From Planctomycetaceae bacterium (GTDB lineage Bacteria > Planctomycetota > Planctomycetia > Pirellulales > Thermoguttaceae): a stretch of DNA of 16,188 bases. Below the pieces are notes generated by a model. It was not told the origin of the DNA, did no database searches, and saw nothing but the letters and a program-made list of their open reading frames with translations. The stretch lies in NCBI GenBank assembly GCA_009776995.1, contig WRMR01000038.1, forward strand, positions 1 through 16,188. Reading direction: 5' to 3'. A program made the position numbers and the translations under genes. Positions within the stretch are counted from its first letter, which is position 1; the number at the start of each line of letters is the position of its first letter. Positions 1 through 8,100 of this stretch are shown here, piece by piece.

Positions 1-294
1 CCCTTCCGGCACAACCGCCGTGCGCTCAAGCCAGATCAACTGCGAACCGCCAGCGGAGAAACGGTCATAACGACGAATCGAAAGATCTCCGGGCGTACCG
101 TCCGCTTCCGCGTCGAACCCTTCCATCGGATTGACAACGAGACGGTTGCTCAACGTCGCCGTCTCAATCGCCACGGGAGATTGGAACACGGAAGAATTGT
201 CACTGATTGGCAATTCGACGCCGATGCGTTCGGCTTCGGCGGCAAGATCATCCACGGTTTTCATACGAAATGGTACGCGAGGTCGGATTGTCAC
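1..294 (-). CDS. NADH:flavin oxidoreductase / old yellow enzyme family, partial (3' end beyond window)
   Basis: Only the first 98 codons lie in the window. The segment NRLVVNPMEGF (residues 50-60), then a DGTPGDLSIRRYDRFSAGG stretch (65-83) and LIWLE.TAVVPEG, matches the N-terminal part of the FMN-binding TIM barrel of the old yellow enzyme / 2,4-dienoyl-CoA reductase-like family (PF00724). Members use NAD(P)H to reduce activated double bonds of varied substrates, so the substrate here cannot be named. I chose the GTG at 294 because AAAGGAG lies six bases upstream; the in-frame ATG at 264 lacks such a site. The gap to the sulfotransferase stop is 175 bases, so it may have its own promoter; a weak TATACC at about 318-323 (minus strand) is the only candidate. 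Cofactor and active-site residues further along are not visible. Confidence 0.85.
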   Translation of the reverse strand, partial: MTIRPRVPFRMKTVDDLAAEAERIGVELPISDNSSVFQSPVAIETATLSNRLVVNPMEGFDAEADGTPGDLSIRRYDRFSAGGSQLIWLERTAVVPEG

Positions 295-400
295 ATTGAT
301 CTCCTTTCCTGTGCGGTATAGAATTCCGGTGAAAGCGCAAAACTGTTTTTTATCCTTCCACCGCTTCCATTTCAAGCCAGTTTATGGTTTCATGATTCCA

Positions 401-423
401 CACTCGTCAAGAGGCCTCGAGTG
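401..423. repeat. Small inverted repeat downstream of the sulfotransferase gene
   Basis: CACTCG at 401-406 pairs with CGAGTG at 418-423 across an 11-base loop that itself contains the palindrome GAGGCCTC. It lies in the 175-base gap between the sulfotransferase stop and the oxidoreductase start, where a terminator or processing hairpin would be expected. No T-run follows on the minus strand, so it is not a convincing intrinsic terminator. Confidence 0.3.
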
Positions 424-469
424 ACTGTGCGTGGATACACTTGATCCTCTTGCTTCGCCATCCCGCCTT

Positions 470-1606
470 TCAGCGATAGCCGTACCGGTTGATGTACCAG
501 CCCCAGCGTTCGGTGATTTTGGATTCGATGGCCGGGTCGGTTTGAAACTTGTTTTTTTGGTACGACTTTTGGGACGCCGCAAATTCCTCCAACGCGGGTT
601 TGGCCTGTTCAAAGTCGGCAAGCTGAAGTTGCGAGTAAATCCTTTCGAGCGTCGCAACGGGTTCCGACGTCAGTTCCCTGAACGCGACTTCGGTGAACTG
701 TTCCGGTTTGAGTAGCCTGATGTCTTCGGCAAATGCGGCGTACATGTCCTCGAACATCTCGAACACCCGTGTCTCGAACTGTTTGCCCGTCGGGCGTTGC
801 AAACCGTGAACGACCGAAAGTTGCATCCAGAGATTAAATGTTGAAGCGTAAAGTGTGTAAGGATTGCGATGGATATGCACGAATTTTGCGTCGGGGAACC
901 GCTCCAGAATCGTCGCGATTCTGGCTGTGTGCGGCGGCGATTTGAATACGACGCATTTGTTTTCCGCAAGAGTCAGGCAGCGCAGGAAATACTCCAGCCC
1001 GTCGAGCCATGCCCGACGTTGCTCCGGGGAAACGTTTTTCAACGTCAAAAATTCCGGGTCAATCGGCGGATTGTTCGGGTAAAGAATATTGATATACGGT
1101 GAAGGCATCCCCATCGCACACAAGGCGAACTCGTCTTCCTGCGGACGGTTGAGACCGGCAGCCATGTTATCCATCGGTCGTGTTTTCGGCATGAGGAACG
1201 ACACCCACGGCTCGAAAAACCGGCGGGAGAACAGAAAATGCTGCGGTGCGAAACAGGAATACGTGTCCGCGAACGCAAACTGCTTGTCCTGGATCATATA
1301 TTCGTGCAACAGTGTCGTGCCCGACCGCCAGTGGCCGATGATGAAAACCGGCGGGTGTTTGATTTCGGCCTCGCGGATTTTGCGGCCATAACACAGCGAC
1401 TGCAGCGCGGCAAAACCGGAATTGATGACGCTCAACCCGCTGATAATGCCGAACATGGCAACTCCGGTTGGTGCCATGCGGAACCTGCCCTTGGCCGCCT
1501 GTTTGTACCAGGTACGCATCGTCATGCCGTCCCAGAATCGCGGATGCCAGAACCGGTCGGCTGTGCCGCTTTTTTCTTTCTTTTCAACGGGCTTGTTGGC
1601 TGTCAT
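470..1606 (-). CDS. Sulfotransferase family protein (PAPS-dependent)
   Basis: The 378-residue product has both nucleotide-binding signatures of PAPS sulfotransferases. The 5'-phosphosulfate loop is FIIGHWRSGTTLLHEY (88-103), and the 3'-phosphate motif is FVHIHRNPYTLYAST (242-256), with Arg247 and Ser255. Between them, RPQEDEFAL and FKSPPHTARI are typical of the Sulfotransfer_3-like bacterial family. The enzyme would transfer sulfate from PAPS to a hydroxyl or amine; the acceptor is unknown. A segment near residues 47-70 is mildly hydrophobic and could touch the membrane. Translation could start at 1690, adding 28 residues. I prefer 1606 because the extra codons (TTA, AGG, GTA, GGG) look non-coding, the extra stretch contains a TATAAC box (1655-1660), and GGAAAGGTG precedes 1606. 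Its position after kdsB suggests an envelope glycan or lipid acceptor, which is inference. Confidence 0.85.
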   Translation of the reverse strand: MTANKPVEKKEKSGTADRFWHPRFWDGMTMRTWYKQAAKGRFRMAPTGVAMFGIISGLSVINSGFAALQSLCYGRKIREAEIKHPPVFIIGHWRSGTTLLHEYMIQDKQFAFADTYSCFAPQHFLFSRRFFEPWVSFLMPKTRPMDNMAAGLNRPQEDEFALCAMGMPSPYINILYPNNPPIDPEFLTLKNVSPEQRRAWLDGLEYFLRCLTLAENKCVVFKSPPHTARIATILERFPDAKFVHIHRNPYTLYASTFNLWMQLSVVHGLQRPTGKQFETRVFEMFEDMYAAFAEDIRLLKPEQFTEVAFRELTSEPVATLERIYSQLQLADFEQAKPALEEFAASQKSYQKNKFQTDPAIESKITERWGWYINRYGYR

Positions 1607-1727
1607 CCCTGTTTTTTCACCTTTCCTTGTCTCTTGGTGTAACTCAAAGAACGTGTTATATACGGTGGCGGAATTCTCACCACTTTCCATTGTGCCCCGA
1701 TTGTCTGAAAAAAACCGTCTTGATCGA

Positions 1728-2498
1728 TCAATTCCCCTGGTTTTTCTCGCGTGTGACGAACGCGGCGTAGTCGGCGGGTGTGTCGATTCCTGTGGAATTG
1801 TGTTCGGTCGTGCCGCAAAGGATCGGATAACCGTGCGCGATTACGCGAAGCTGTTCGAGCGACTCGGTCGTTTCGAGCGAACTCTGCGGCAACGCCCCCA
1901 TTTGGAGCAAAAAGTCGCGTCGATAAGCGTACAGTCCCAAATGCAGATAAAAAAGCGGCGGTTCGGCGGTGAGCATGTCATCTGACCATTGCCGTGGATG
2001 TGGAATGACGCTACGGCTGAAATACAGTGCCCGCAAGTGGTTATCGCGAACGACCTTGACGCAGGCAGGGCTTTCAAGCTGTTTGCGATTGCGAATCGGA
2101 GTACAGAGCGTTGCCATCGGAACGTCAGGGTGATCGACCAGCAGTTGAATAACCTGGTCAACCGCCATTGGCATCATTTCCGGCTCATCACCCTGAACAT
2201 TGACGAAAATATCGACGTCAGGGCGATTTGCGGCGACTTCGGCAACCCGGTCGGTTCCGCTTTTCGCGTCCGGACTGGTCATCACGACCTGTCCGCCGAA
2301 GCCCTGCACGGCAGCGAATATTTCAGCGTGATCCGTCGCAACCGTCACGCCTATCGGAAGTTGTGCCTTGACTGCCGCTTCATAAGCATACTGAATCAAC
2401 GGCTTGCCCGTCTCGCACAACAGCATCTTTTGGGGCAATCGCGTCGAAGCGTACCTGGCCGGAATCACGACAAAACTATTGATATTATCGCTCATCAT
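1728..2498 (-). CDS. kdsB: 3-deoxy-manno-octulosonate cytidylyltransferase (CMP-KDO synthetase)
   Basis: KdsB activates KDO with CTP to CMP-KDO, the donor for the inner core of lipopolysaccharide, in the cytoplasm. The 256-residue product aligns by eye along its whole length with E. coli KdsB (about 248 residues): VIPARYASTRLPQKML (11-26) for nucleotide binding, VATDH (53-57), SGTDRVAEV (80-88), FVNVQGDEP (98-106), ALYFSR (157-162), HLGLYAYR (186-193), LEQLRVI (214-220) and GIDTPADY (237-244). The acidic metal-binding residues of the QGDEP and GIDT motifs are present. The ATG at 2498 is chosen because AAAGGG lies six bases upstream and the KdsB homology begins a few residues later. The frame stays open 62 codons further upstream, but that stretch runs into rsmG and lacks homology. 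The gap to rsmG is 41 bases, so the two are probably one operon. Confidence 0.95.
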   Translation of the reverse strand: MMSDNINSFVVIPARYASTRLPQKMLLCETGKPLIQYAYEAAVKAQLPIGVTVATDHAEIFAAVQGFGGQVVMTSPDAKSGTDRVAEVAANRPDVDIFVNVQGDEPEMMPMAVDQVIQLLVDHPDVPMATLCTPIRNRKQLESPACVKVVRDNHLRALYFSRSVIPHPRQWSDDMLTAEPPLFYLHLGLYAYRRDFLLQMGALPQSSLETTESLEQLRVIAHGYPILCGTTEHNSTGIDTPADYAAFVTREKNQGN

Positions 2499-2539
2499 TA
2501 AATTCCCTTTCAACTTTGATATTTGCGATTCATTCCCTG

Positions 2540-3376
2540 TCACCGGTTTCCTGGTGATTTGGATTGTTGTTTTGTGTTTCTTTTCATCTTTGTGGCGAAA
2601 CCCCGACGGCGTTTTTCTTTCACGGGGGCAGGGGGAATGGCACCGCCGTGTTCGGCGAGTTTCTCCAGCTTTTCCTTGAGGCAAATTTGCAGAATGACGC
2701 TTTCGATTTCCGTTCCGGGAATATTGTACGAATCTAGCTTGCGGAGTGCGGCTTTTCCCATTTGCCCAAAATGCCTCGATTCGCCACGTTCCTCAACCCA
2801 GCGTGGACCTTTGATGAGCAACATCCGGTCGAAGGCGTGCCAGTGGGGGGAAAAAAGCTCCATGATTTTTTTGATTCGCGCAACTGCTCGAAAGACAAGG
2901 GTTTGAAAACGATGAATTTTGAGCAAATTTTCACCTTTTGCGTGCCAGACAGGGAGGTCAAGCCTGAGAGCATCAACGATTTCGCCGACCACAATGGCTT
3001 TTTTGCCGGTTGCGTCACACAGCTCGATTTTGAGATCAGGCCGCAAAATCGCCAGCAGAATACCTGGCACACCACCTCCGGTGCCGACGTCGAGCAGATG
3101 TTCCCCTTGCGTCAGCAGTTCGGAAAGACGTAATGTGTCAACGAGATCACGTGAAACAAATTTTTCGTAATCCGTGTGTCGCGTAAGGTTTAAGTGCTGA
3201 TTTTTCTCCCAGAGCAATTGGCAGTAAGCGTCGATTTTCGCCGTTTGACTCTTCGGCAGTTTGATGCCGTGCCGTTGGAGTGCCTCCACAAGCGTGTCAC
3301 CCGGCAAACTGTCCGGCAGTGGCACATCCGGTTCCGGTTGCGATTCACCGGCTATTCTCTCTTCAATCGGGGACAT
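2540..3376 (-). CDS. rsmG: 16S rRNA (guanine(527)-N7)-methyltransferase
   Basis: RsmG (GidB) methylates N7 of G527 in 16S rRNA using SAM. The 278-residue product carries the SAM-binding motif LLDVGTGGGVPGILLAI (94-110), the following acidic strand IELCDATGKKA (117-127), the upstream HLNLTRHTDYEKFVSRDLVDT region (61-81) and VFRAVARI (161-168), all characteristic of RsmG. It is longer than E. coli RsmG (207 residues). The first 40 residues are a Pro/Glu-rich extension, and the last 20 form a strongly basic tail (KEKRRRGFATKMKRN and on), plausibly for rRNA contact. The ATG at 3376 lacks a clear Shine-Dalgarno sequence, so the exact start is less certain than the identity. It is first in a probable rsmG-kdsB-sulfotransferase operon. 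Confidence 0.94.
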   Translation of the reverse strand: MSPIEERIAGESQPEPDVPLPDSLPGDTLVEALQRHGIKLPKSQTAKIDAYCQLLWEKNQHLNLTRHTDYEKFVSRDLVDTLRLSELLTQGEHLLDVGTGGGVPGILLAILRPDLKIELCDATGKKAIVVGEIVDALRLDLPVWHAKGENLLKIHRFQTLVFRAVARIKKIMELFSPHWHAFDRMLLIKGPRWVEERGESRHFGQMGKAALRKLDSYNIPGTEIESVILQICLKEKLEKLAEHGGAIPPAPVKEKRRRGFATKMKRNTKQQSKSPGNR

Positions 3377-3446
3377 AATTGTTTCGTTTTTCTTTTGGAT
3401 GGCTGCACCGCTGAGGATAATGTATAATTGTTTCTAAGCGGCATTC

Positions 3447-3455
3447 ATTTTAGCA
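3447..3455 (-). promoter_or_regulatory. Possible extended -10 promoter element for the rsmG operon
   Basis: Read on the minus strand, 3455-3447 is TGCTAAAAT, close to the extended -10 consensus TGnTATAAT. It lies about 70 bases upstream of the rsmG start. No good -35 box is found at the usual distance, which is tolerated for extended -10 promoters. It faces away from the plus-strand promoter at 3474-3501. Confidence 0.35.
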
Positions 3456-3473
3456 TAAGTGGCCAATAAAACC

Positions 3474-3501
3474 ATGACAGATGTGACAATGCTGGTATAA
3501 T
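3474..3501 (+). promoter_or_regulatory. Sigma-70-type promoter for the DUF1638 / carbonic anhydrase pair
   Basis: ATGACA (3474-3479; five of six matches to the -35 consensus) is followed after 16 bases by a perfect TATAAT (3496-3501), itself preceded by TG one base upstream (extended -10). Transcription would begin near 3508, leaving a leader of roughly 100 bases before the ATG at 3610. That leader contains only a small hairpin (ATTCC 3541-3545 with GGAAT 3552-3556). This is the best promoter-like sequence I found in the window. Confidence 0.65.
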
Positions 3502-3609
3502 TGTATGAGGCGTGGTGATATATTTCCGCTGTTGGTCAAAATTCCCGGACAGGAATCTTTGCTCGAAAACCACTGACGAACATCCCTGGACACCAAACCG
3601 GACAGAAAA

Positions 3610-4407
3610 ATGCGTTTCAAACTGATCGCCTGTGAAATTTTGTTTCGTGAACTGAGTTACGTCATGGCGAAATCGCCGCACCGGGTCGATGTCGAGTTTC
3701 TTGCCAAAGGGTTGCACGATATCGGGCGACCGAACATGTTTGAAGCTCTCAACCGCGTCCTTGACACGGTCGATCCCGATGAGTACGACGCGGTGCTGCT
3801 CGGTTACGCTTTGTGCAACGGCGGCGTGGTCGGGCTGAAACCGCGGGGGCAAGTGCCGCTGGTCATTCCCCGGGCACACGATTGCATCACGCTCTTTCTC
3901 GGTGACAAGCAGCGTTACGAGGAATATTTTTTCGCCAATTCAGGAACGTACTTCAAGACGATGGGGTGGATCGAGCGCGGTGACCCTCTCATGCAATACA
4001 CACGCCATGAAACCATCTCCGCCCCCCATGCGAAATCGCGCGAGATGCCGGAAAAAGTGCCGATGGGATTGCCGGACGCCAAAACCGGCCAATTGCTCTC
4101 ATTCGCGCAGATGGTCGAGCGTTATGGGGAAGACAATGCCAAATACCTCCGGGAGCAGCTCATCGGAATGCCGCATTACAAACGCATGGCCTTTGTCGAA
4201 ATGGGCTTTGAGCCGGACGACAGTTTCGAGCGTCTTGCACAAGACGAAGCCGCGAAACACGGCTGGGAGTACGAAAAAATCACCGGACGCATGGTTCTTT
4301 TTGAAAACCTCGTCAACGGAAACTGGCCGGAAGAAGACTTCCTCATTGTACAGCCGGGTCAGAGAATCGATTTCGATTATTCCGGGAAAATCCTCCGGGC
4401 AACGTAA
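3610..4407 (+). CDS. DUF1638 domain-containing protein
   Basis: The 265-residue product matches, from memory of the family, DUF1638 (PF07796). It starts with MRFKLIACEILFREL (1-15), has VDVEFLAKGLHD (26-37), then YDAVLLGYALCNGGVVGL (59-76), the signature LVIPRAHDCITLFLGD (84-99) and GTYFKTMGWIERG (112-124). Cys8, Cys69, His90 and Cys92 are candidate metal ligands; that is inference from their placement in the most conserved segments. There is no signal peptide or membrane segment, so it should be cytoplasmic. The biochemical function of the family is not established as far as I know; members occur in anaerobes and methanogens, often near methyltransferase and corrinoid genes. The next gene, a carbonic anhydrase, begins 14 bases after the stop, so the two are almost certainly co-transcribed. 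The start has only a weak ribosome-binding site (GGACAG). Confidence 0.85.
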   Translation: MRFKLIACEILFRELSYVMAKSPHRVDVEFLAKGLHDIGRPNMFEALNRVLDTVDPDEYDAVLLGYALCNGGVVGLKPRGQVPLVIPRAHDCITLFLGDKQRYEEYFFANSGTYFKTMGWIERGDPLMQYTRHETISAPHAKSREMPEKVPMGLPDAKTGQLLSFAQMVERYGEDNAKYLREQLIGMPHYKRMAFVEMGFEPDDSFERLAQDEAAKHGWEYEKITGRMVLFENLVNGNWPEEDFLIVQPGQRIDFDYSGKILRAT

Positions 4408-4421
4408 GGATCATCGCGGAC

Positions 4422-5069
4422 ATGAAATCATTTCCCAAAATCACGCAGGCCCAGGCACTCGAAATCCTCCGGGACGGCAACGCACGCTTTGTCGCGGGCA
4501 AACGTGACCACCCGCGCGAGTTTCTGACCCGTGCGCAGGAAACCGCCGAATACGGACAACGTCCGATTGCAACATTCCTTTCGTGCAGCGATTCGCGCGT
4601 TCCGTTGGAAATCATCTTTGACCAGACTATCGGCGATCTTTTTTCCATTCGCATCGTCGGCAACATTTGCCGCGATTCCCAACTCGGATCAATCGAATTC
4701 GGCGTGAAATATCTCGAAACGCCATTGTGCGTCGTGCTGGGGCACACCCAATGCGGAGCCGTGACCGCCGCGTGTACCGGTCAGGGGCTGGAAGAGAATA
4801 TCCAGTCGCTCATGCACTCCATTCACCCTGCCGTGGAACGGGCGCAAACCCTGACCGGTCAAACCGGGAGTGAAATCATCGAGGTCTGTTGCGTGGAAAA
4901 TGTTTTCGTGCAAATTGAAACCATGTTGAGCAAGAGCAGTGTTCTTCGTGATGCGGCGCGGCAAGGGGATCTGACAATCCTCGGTGCGGTTTATGATATT
5001 GAAACGGGACTCGTCACATTTCTCGGACCGCACCCCCGGAATGAATGGCTTGTTCAAGCCTGTCCGTGA
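4422..5069 (+). CDS. Beta-class carbonic anhydrase
   Basis: The enzyme catalyses reversible hydration of CO2 to bicarbonate with a zinc ion. The 215-residue product carries all beta-class zinc-site residues: Cys55, Asp57 and Arg59 in FLSCSDSRVP (52-61), and His108 with Cys111 in LGHTQCGAV (106-114). GNARFVAG (19-26), DLFSIRIVGNI (72-82), GSIEFGVKYL (89-98) and the C-terminal GAVYDIETGLVTFL (188-201) are also typical. No signal peptide is seen, so it acts in the cytoplasm. The start at 4422 fits the family N-terminus; the Shine-Dalgarno candidate (TAAGGA) is distant. Pairing with a DUF1638 gene suggests supply or removal of CO2/bicarbonate for the same process, which is inference. Confidence 0.95.
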   Translation: MKSFPKITQAQALEILRDGNARFVAGKRDHPREFLTRAQETAEYGQRPIATFLSCSDSRVPLEIIFDQTIGDLFSIRIVGNICRDSQLGSIEFGVKYLETPLCVVLGHTQCGAVTAACTGQGLEENIQSLMHSIHPAVERAQTLTGQTGSEIIEVCCVENVFVQIETMLSKSSVLRDAARQGDLTILGAVYDIETGLVTFLGPHPRNEWLVQACP

Positions 5070-5094
5070 ATCCGCTTTTGTCACGAAATGAAGC

Positions 5095-5141
5095 AATGAC
5101 GGGATTCACGCGTGGAAAAAAGTCCCGCGCATCCCGTCATT
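5095..5141. repeat. Perfect 11-bp inverted repeat between convergent genes; possible bidirectional transcription barrier
   Basis: AATGACGGGAT (5095-5105) and ATCCCGTCATT (5131-5141) match at all 11 positions around a 25-base loop that holds a smaller possible CGCG/CGCG stem. It sits in the 119-base gap between the carbonic anhydrase stop and the stop of the giant minus-strand gene, where a shared terminator is expected. Neither side has a T-run, so intrinsic termination is doubtful. The right arm is also the start of a repeat with a second copy at 11498. Confidence 0.6.
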
Positions 5142-5173
5142 ACGCCGGAGTACCGGCTTCATTCCGGCTGTTG
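5132..5173 (+). repeat. Dispersed short repeat, copy 1 (intergenic)
   Basis: This stretch reads TCCCGTCATTACG, then GCCGG-AGTA-CCGGC (a small hairpin, 5144-5157), then TTCATTCCGGCTGTTG. The same order and orientation (CCCGTCATTGCG, short GC-rich centre, CTTCATTCCGGCTTTTG) occurs at 11498-11534 inside the giant gene. Copy 1 lies between genes, copy 2 is translated. Confidence 0.6.
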
Positions 5174-5188
5174 TTTCCGGACGTTGGT

Positions 5189-8100
5189 TCACTGGCCACC
5201 GTTCACCAGCCGTTTTTTACGCCGCATGACGACGAAACCGATGCCTGCGCCGACTGCCAGCAGCAGGGTCACCGAGCCGAGGTCGCGCATCCGTTGCGAG
5301 GTGGCGGTTGCGACGCCGCTGACGCTCAGGCGGATTTCCGCTTGCGGTGCGGTGAAGAGGTAAACCGTGCCCGTCTGCGGGATTTCGATGTCCAGGCTCG
5401 AATACTTCGCCGCCATGGTGGATGTCATCATGGGCCCGCTGACCGGTTTGCCATCAAATCCACTAAAACCCGTGCCGGCCAAAACTGTGTCATCCTCCTC
5501 CTGGTTGACAATATGCGGCACCACCATCATCTGCATCGGGGCATTGTTGTTATCCGCCGGACGGCCTAATGATTGCATTCCCATGCCACCACCCATGCCA
5601 CCCATACCGCCGCCGCCGTAACCGCTTCGGCCTCCTCCGGCACTTGAACCGTCCATACCGCCGCCGTAACCACCCATGGCACCTGGACCGTTCATTGCCA
5701 AGCCGTTGTCGTTGCCCGTCATGCCGCTACGGTACGCATCGCTTCCGGCGGGGCGACCGCCAACGTTACTTCTCAGATCAAAAGCAGTGAAAGCAGAGTT
5801 ACTATCAGCGTCTTCCTGACCGGAAGCATAGCCCATAGTACCAACAACGCCATAAGCAGGCTCAGAGCCAGGCTGATTCGCCGGTGGGCTGTAAAACGCC
5901 TGTGGCTGTGTCTGCGACTGTGGCAACTGCGGCACGTTGGCGTTCTGCACGGCAAGACGCTGTTGATAAAGCTCGAGGCTATCGAGGTTTTCAGCTGACG
6001 GTGCGGCGGAACCTCCCGTGATTCCCTGTTGCAATGATTGCCCTGTTGCTTGTGGTGCAGGCAGTTCTCCTGGTGCCCTCGCCTGTCTTGAGGACGTTAT
6101 CGGTAGCTGTGTCATTATCCGTTGCTGTGTCATTGATGTTGCAGCAGCAGAAGACGGTGGCAGCGCAGGAGGCGGTGGCAGCGCAGCAGATGGCGCATCA
6201 ATAACCACGACATCAAGATCAGGGAGAACCATCATCTGCTGATTCCCTGACAGTTTCGACGCCAGATTCTGGTCATTCAGCCGCTGCTGGGATTGCAACG
6301 ATTGGGGCTGAGCCTGTTGTTGCGGGGTTGCGGCACTCACACGCGAACTTTGGGTTCTAGGCAATGGCCTATCAGAAGCATCGTCTGAAAGCTGCTTGTC
6401 CGCAGGTGCGAAAAGACTATTTTGGTATGCAATTCCCGCTTGTTGCTCACTTTGTGCCTTATCCTTCGACTTATCGCTATTGACGTCAGCAATTTTTTCA
6501 CTTTTAGGATTGGCAAGGCTGTTACTCGCAAACCACTCGTTACTGAATTGCTGGCCGGAGGCATCGGACGTCGAGGCTGCCGAGGCTCTTCGCCCTTCGG
6601 GGACATCCCAGTTGCTTGCCGATTGCGCCACAACGTTCTTGCCGCGCGTGTTGCTCTGCGACTCAAACCGCTGCGACAGATGCTCCGTGTTGTGCAAGGC
6701 ATTGAGTTTCGGGGTTTGGACTTCAGGAATGAAGCCCGAAACAGAACCTGAATCCTGAATCCTGAATCCTGAAGCCTCTTTCTGAAGCCCTATCACTTTC
6801 AAATTGTTCATCGCCCGTGCCTGTTCGAACGGCGAGCCGGTTTGGGCAATGCGTTGCAAGTCGGCGATGACCTGCTGCTCAAATTCCGAAACGGTACGCG
6901 ACACAGCCGCCTGATCCGATTGCCGCATCGTGCCGTCGAACTGGTACTTGTAATTCTCCGGCAGGTGCAGCCGCACACAGGCCGACCCGACGGGGATGTT
7001 CAGCACCTCGATGAGCGGAATATCGCGCTGGCTTGCCCAGCGAATGGCACCGCAGTTCCCGGCATACACGACGCGCACGACGTAATCCAAATCGCCGACC
7101 TCGGTTTTGATGATGGGAATACGGACGAGTGCAGAGTTCAGAGTGGAGAGTGCAGAGTGATTTTCATTGCCGATACTCCGACCAAAATCATTTCCCCCAC
7201 TCTGCTCTCTGCTCTCTGCTCTCTGCGCTGGTTTGACGGGCACTCCGAAATCGCCGGATGCGCCGGACTGTTTGGCCGCCCATTCCTGATTGGTGAGCAG
7301 CCGCACGGCCCAGAGTTGGGAACCGGCGGGCAATTTCAAATCGAGAAACTGCTCGGTCTTGTTGTCGATGCGGTAAATCTGCTCGGCCAGGTAATCGCCG
7401 TTTTCGCCGAGGACAACCCGCGTTTCGGCCAGGCCGATTCGCGCGCCGGACATGCGCACCGTCTCACGCCGCACCATCAGGAACGACAGTTTCGGCGACG
7501 ATTTCTCCGCGACAAGCCACGCTTCGGTCGCGTTCCCTCCGAGAATTTCGGCCAGATTCGACCATTCGCGGTTCTGACGGCTGATCTTCCGCATTCCGGC
7601 GAGCGTTTCGCTGTCCACCTGCAATTCGTCGAGACTGCCCGCGTTTTCGAGCACAACGTACTGGTTCAGCACCGTGCCTGTCAGGATGTTCGGGATCGTC
7701 GCCGGGTAGCTTTTGCCGGAAACCAGTTCGCGGTTGTTGCGGATGAGAACGCGAAACTCGTTCATGATTTCATCCTGCAAATGCAGCGTGACGGTCACCG
7801 TTTCGCCGTTTTCACTTTCAACGATCTCCTTGCGTTGCAGGAGCGGCGCGTCGATTTTCGCGTCGGCCATCGATTTGGGCAACTCGAATTGCACCGCGCG
7901 AACGCCTGCGTTTTCGATGTTGAAATCGAGCAGGATCATCTCCTCGACGCTGCGGCTGTTGACCTGCACGTTGGTGATGCTTTCGCTCGTGATGACCGGT
8001 TCTCGCGGAATGAGCGTCATCCTGAATGACGGTATGGGGTTGACGGTATCGAAATCGTAGGGTGCAGATAGCGAAAACTGCTTGCGACGCATAGAACGTT

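Noticed and set aside
1422..1985. 187-codon plus-strand frame across the sulfotransferase/kdsB boundary
   Set aside because: It overlaps two genes with clear family motifs on the other strand and has no recognisable product.
2499..2684. Upstream extension of kdsB by 62 codons
   Set aside because: The extension overlaps the end of rsmG and lacks KdsB homology, and a good Shine-Dalgarno sequence precedes the ATG at 2498.
5095..5141. Call of a Rho-independent terminator
   Set aside because: The stem is strong but no T-run follows on either strand, so it is listed as an inverted repeat only.
6842..8029. 395-codon open frame on the plus strand
   Set aside because: Also antisense to the giant gene, with Arg/His-rich translation, no family motif and no convincing ribosome-binding site.
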